This document shows, one piece after another, positions 62,046-64,000 of a stretch of 64,000 nt of DNA; the stretch's first letter is position 1, and the number at the start of each line of letters is the position of its first letter. Location: the NCBI GenBank assembly GCA_004194705.1, contig SADC01000840.1:1-64000 (forward strand), given 5' to 3'. Source of the stretch: Ditylenchus dipsaci (taxonomy: Eukaryota > Nematoda > Chromadorea > Rhabditida > Anguinidae). The position numbers were made by a program, and so were the translations under genes. Under the pieces are notes generated by a model. The model did not search any database and was not told the DNA's origin. It worked only from the letters and a program-made list of their open reading frames with translations.

Positions 62046-63352
62046 TCTTCATATTTGGATGACGAGATATGGCCATTTTGAAATTCGACCTATGTCGAAG
62101 ATCTGAAATGTGGATGTTTTCTTTCCTGAGAATACAGCTTTTCATTTTAATCACAGGACCCCCACACATTTTATGCTATTCTACGCAAAATTAAGCGGGC
62201 TTTCTTGTGCTAATGATAGTATTTGTATATCGGTCAATTTTTCTAGAAAAATTTGACAATTTACACAAAAATCATATTTTCTAAAAAAAATAATTCTCAG
62301 CTAAAAACCTATTTTTCACTATCGTAAAAGTGCCCCGGAACGTTTTTTATTGCAGATTCAGAAAGATCAACTAATTTTGTGCAAGATGGACAAAAAATTG
62401 AAAAGAAAGGTCGTCAACAAAAACGTTTCTGTGAAGCGAAAAAGTGTGCACACCAAACTTTTGATGTATTTTTTTGGCATTTTTCATTATGAGATATTTA
62501 TAAAGCCAAATTTTTTGAAATTAAAAAAAATCATTTATCATATCGATGCGAAATTGAGCGAGCTCTCTGATAGTATTATTATTTTTTGCATATAAGGCAA
62601 GTTTTAGTGGAAAAGGCGGCAATTTTAACGAATTTTTTTTATCTTATATATCTTTTTCGGGAACAACCTGTTTTACTGTGGGTAAAAAGCCATCCGACAC
62701 GTTTTTTATTATGGATTCAGAAAAAACACCAAATTTTGAACAAAATAGTTTGAAAAAGTCAGCAAAAAGAGTGGCAACAAAAAGTTCTCTTCGAAACGAA
62801 AATATAATTTCCATCAAAACTTGCCTTATATGCAAAAATAATAATACTATCAGAGAGCTCGCTCAATTTTGCATCGATATGATAAATGATTTTTTTTAAT
62901 TTCAAAAAATTTGACTTTAAAATTATCTCAAAATTAAAAATGCCAAAAAAGTACATCAAAAGTTTGGTGTGCACACTTTTTCGCCTCACAGAAACGTTTT
63001 TGTTGCCGACCTTTTTTTTCAATTTTTTTTTGTTCATCTTGTGCAAAATTAGTTGATCTTTCTGAATCTGCAATAAAAAACCTTCCGATGCACTTTTACG
63101 ATAGTGAAAAATAGGTTTTTAGCTGAGAATTATTTTTTTTAGAAAATATGATTTTTGTGTAAATTGTCAAATTTTTCTAGAAAAATTGACCGATATACAA
63201 ATACTATCATTAGCACAAGAAAGCCCGCTTAAAATGTGTGGGGGTATTGTGATAAAAATGAAAAGCTGTATTCTCAAGATAGAAAACCTCCACATTTCAG
63301 ATGACATAGGTCGAATTTCAAAATTGCCATATCTCGTCATCCAAATATGAAG
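62046..63352. mobile_element. 1.3-kb palindromic foldback
   Basis: Arms of about 560 bp (62046-62605 and 62795-63352) are near-identical reverse complements; both contain TTTTTCACTATCGTAAAAGTG and a 75-100 codon Lys-rich open frame that mirrors itself. The central 190 bp contains a diverged partial copy of the arm (CGTTTTTTATTATGGATTCA). No target duplication was identified. Confidence 0.75.
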
Positions 63353-64000
63353 TTGGAGTTCTGTCAAAAGTAAACATACTCAGAATTAGTTCTCCTTTCG
63401 AATGAGACCAAAATTAGAAATTTCGAAAAAATTGATGGAACAAAAGTGTATATGAAGTGGTCCACTTTTACAGAAAATTCCTTTTAATTCGTTTATTTGT
63501 AGCAACATGTTATTGAGAAATAGTGATCGCATGCATATCAGCCTTGCAATTGTTTCAGGTCTTAGTCGATTGCGCAGTTCTGTTGCTTTAAGGCATATTA
63601 GCGAAAAGGCTCTTTCGCTTGGTGTGCTTTAAGTCTGTACGGGTAGATATTTTTTAGCAACTCCAGCTAGCATTGGAAGTCTTTAAAGTATTAACCCTCT
63701 TTTGCCGTTTGGCCATATTTTGGCCAGCTATAAAAGTGATCCAAAACAAGACTAATTGGTCACGTTCAGACATTATTTTTTTTTCCAGAAAATAGAGAAA
63801 AGGTTTGCAAACATTTTAGTGTCTAAACAACAAAAGATGACATTGAAGAAAATTTCTAAAAGTTAAACCAAAAGTTGTATTTTTGGCAATTTCCTATGAC
63901 GCGATTTTGTAACTTTATTTGATTTAGTAAACCAATAATTTCATTCACACCATGCCTTTTACTTATGCAATTGAAAAGTACTATTCCTGCAGATAACAAT
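63353..64000. other. No recognisable gene
   Basis: AT-rich sequence to the right edge. I see no open frame with a recognisable motif and no exon that continues the FHA gene. Confidence 0.4.

Noticed and set aside
62350..63073. Pair of similar Lys-rich proteins on opposite strands
   Set aside because: They are mirror images of the arms of one palindrome, with no domain or splice context.
1..64000. CRISPR array, bacterial operon or phage content
   Set aside because: The tandem arrays have variable units without regular spacers, and genes have spliceosomal introns. Nothing indicates a prokaryotic origin.

Overview
This window looks like nuclear DNA of an invertebrate animal with a very transposon-rich genome. 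It is AT-rich, its introns are spliced GT-AG, and its exons are short and scattered through long repeats. I found no rRNA, intact tRNA, CRISPR array or bacterial-type operon. The many nested short inverted-repeat elements and the 42-59 nt introns recall published descriptions of transposon-expanded small-intron genomes such as larvacean tunicates. That is only an inference, and I cannot name the species.

The main host gene is on the + strand from about 25.56 kb to at least 59.77 kb. Twenty exons can be placed. Between exon 2 and exon 20 the reading phases agree at every junction except around one exon (35464-35557), where a single missing base would explain both the broken frame and the phase mismatch. 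The protein has a split N-terminal FHA domain, coiled-coil segments and a long acidic Ser/Gln-rich C-terminal part (about 1,150 residues, end not reached). Its introns are either minimal (42-59 nt) or swollen by transposons (hundreds of bases to 8.5 kb). Two small genes on the - strand (12.4-13.4 kb, and 38.6-39.1 kb inside an FHA-gene intron) each encode a protein of about 110-120 residues ending in one hydrophobic segment and a few polar residues, the layout of a tail-anchored membrane protein.

Nearly everything else is transposable elements. 1-4 kb: a tandem repeat, GC-rich islands and a palindromic foldback with an 8-bp target duplication. 4.4-12.3 kb: a 4.4-kb palindrome, a mariner-derived foldback and a hAT element with a BED-finger remnant. 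15-17.2 kb: a Mutator-like (MULE) transposase fused to an OTU cysteine-protease domain. 18-20 kb: hAT-type miniature elements and a broken membrane-protein gene. 22-30 kb: a large foldback, satellites and a duplicated TATA promoter. 31-33 kb: a deletion derivative of the OTU MULE that keeps its FLYWCH finger. 39.5-43.4 kb: a large terminal-inverted-repeat element. 46.1-53.0 kb: a three-level nest (pogo-like element, then MULE, then Chapaev-like element). 53.1-54.5 kb: a second triple nest. 55.5-58.7 kb: a 3.2-kb element beside a splice donor. 59.8-63.4 kb: further miniature elements and a palindrome.

The most unusual pattern is a module of about 215-310 bp found as seven substantial copies in different element contexts. 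It folds into strong hairpins and carries a near-consensus splice donor on each strand. A second pattern is a set of hAT-type miniature elements whose interiors are degenerate arrays of a different short motif in each family. Several broken frames lie at short homopolymers, so real decay and long-read base-calling error cannot be separated from this sequence alone.
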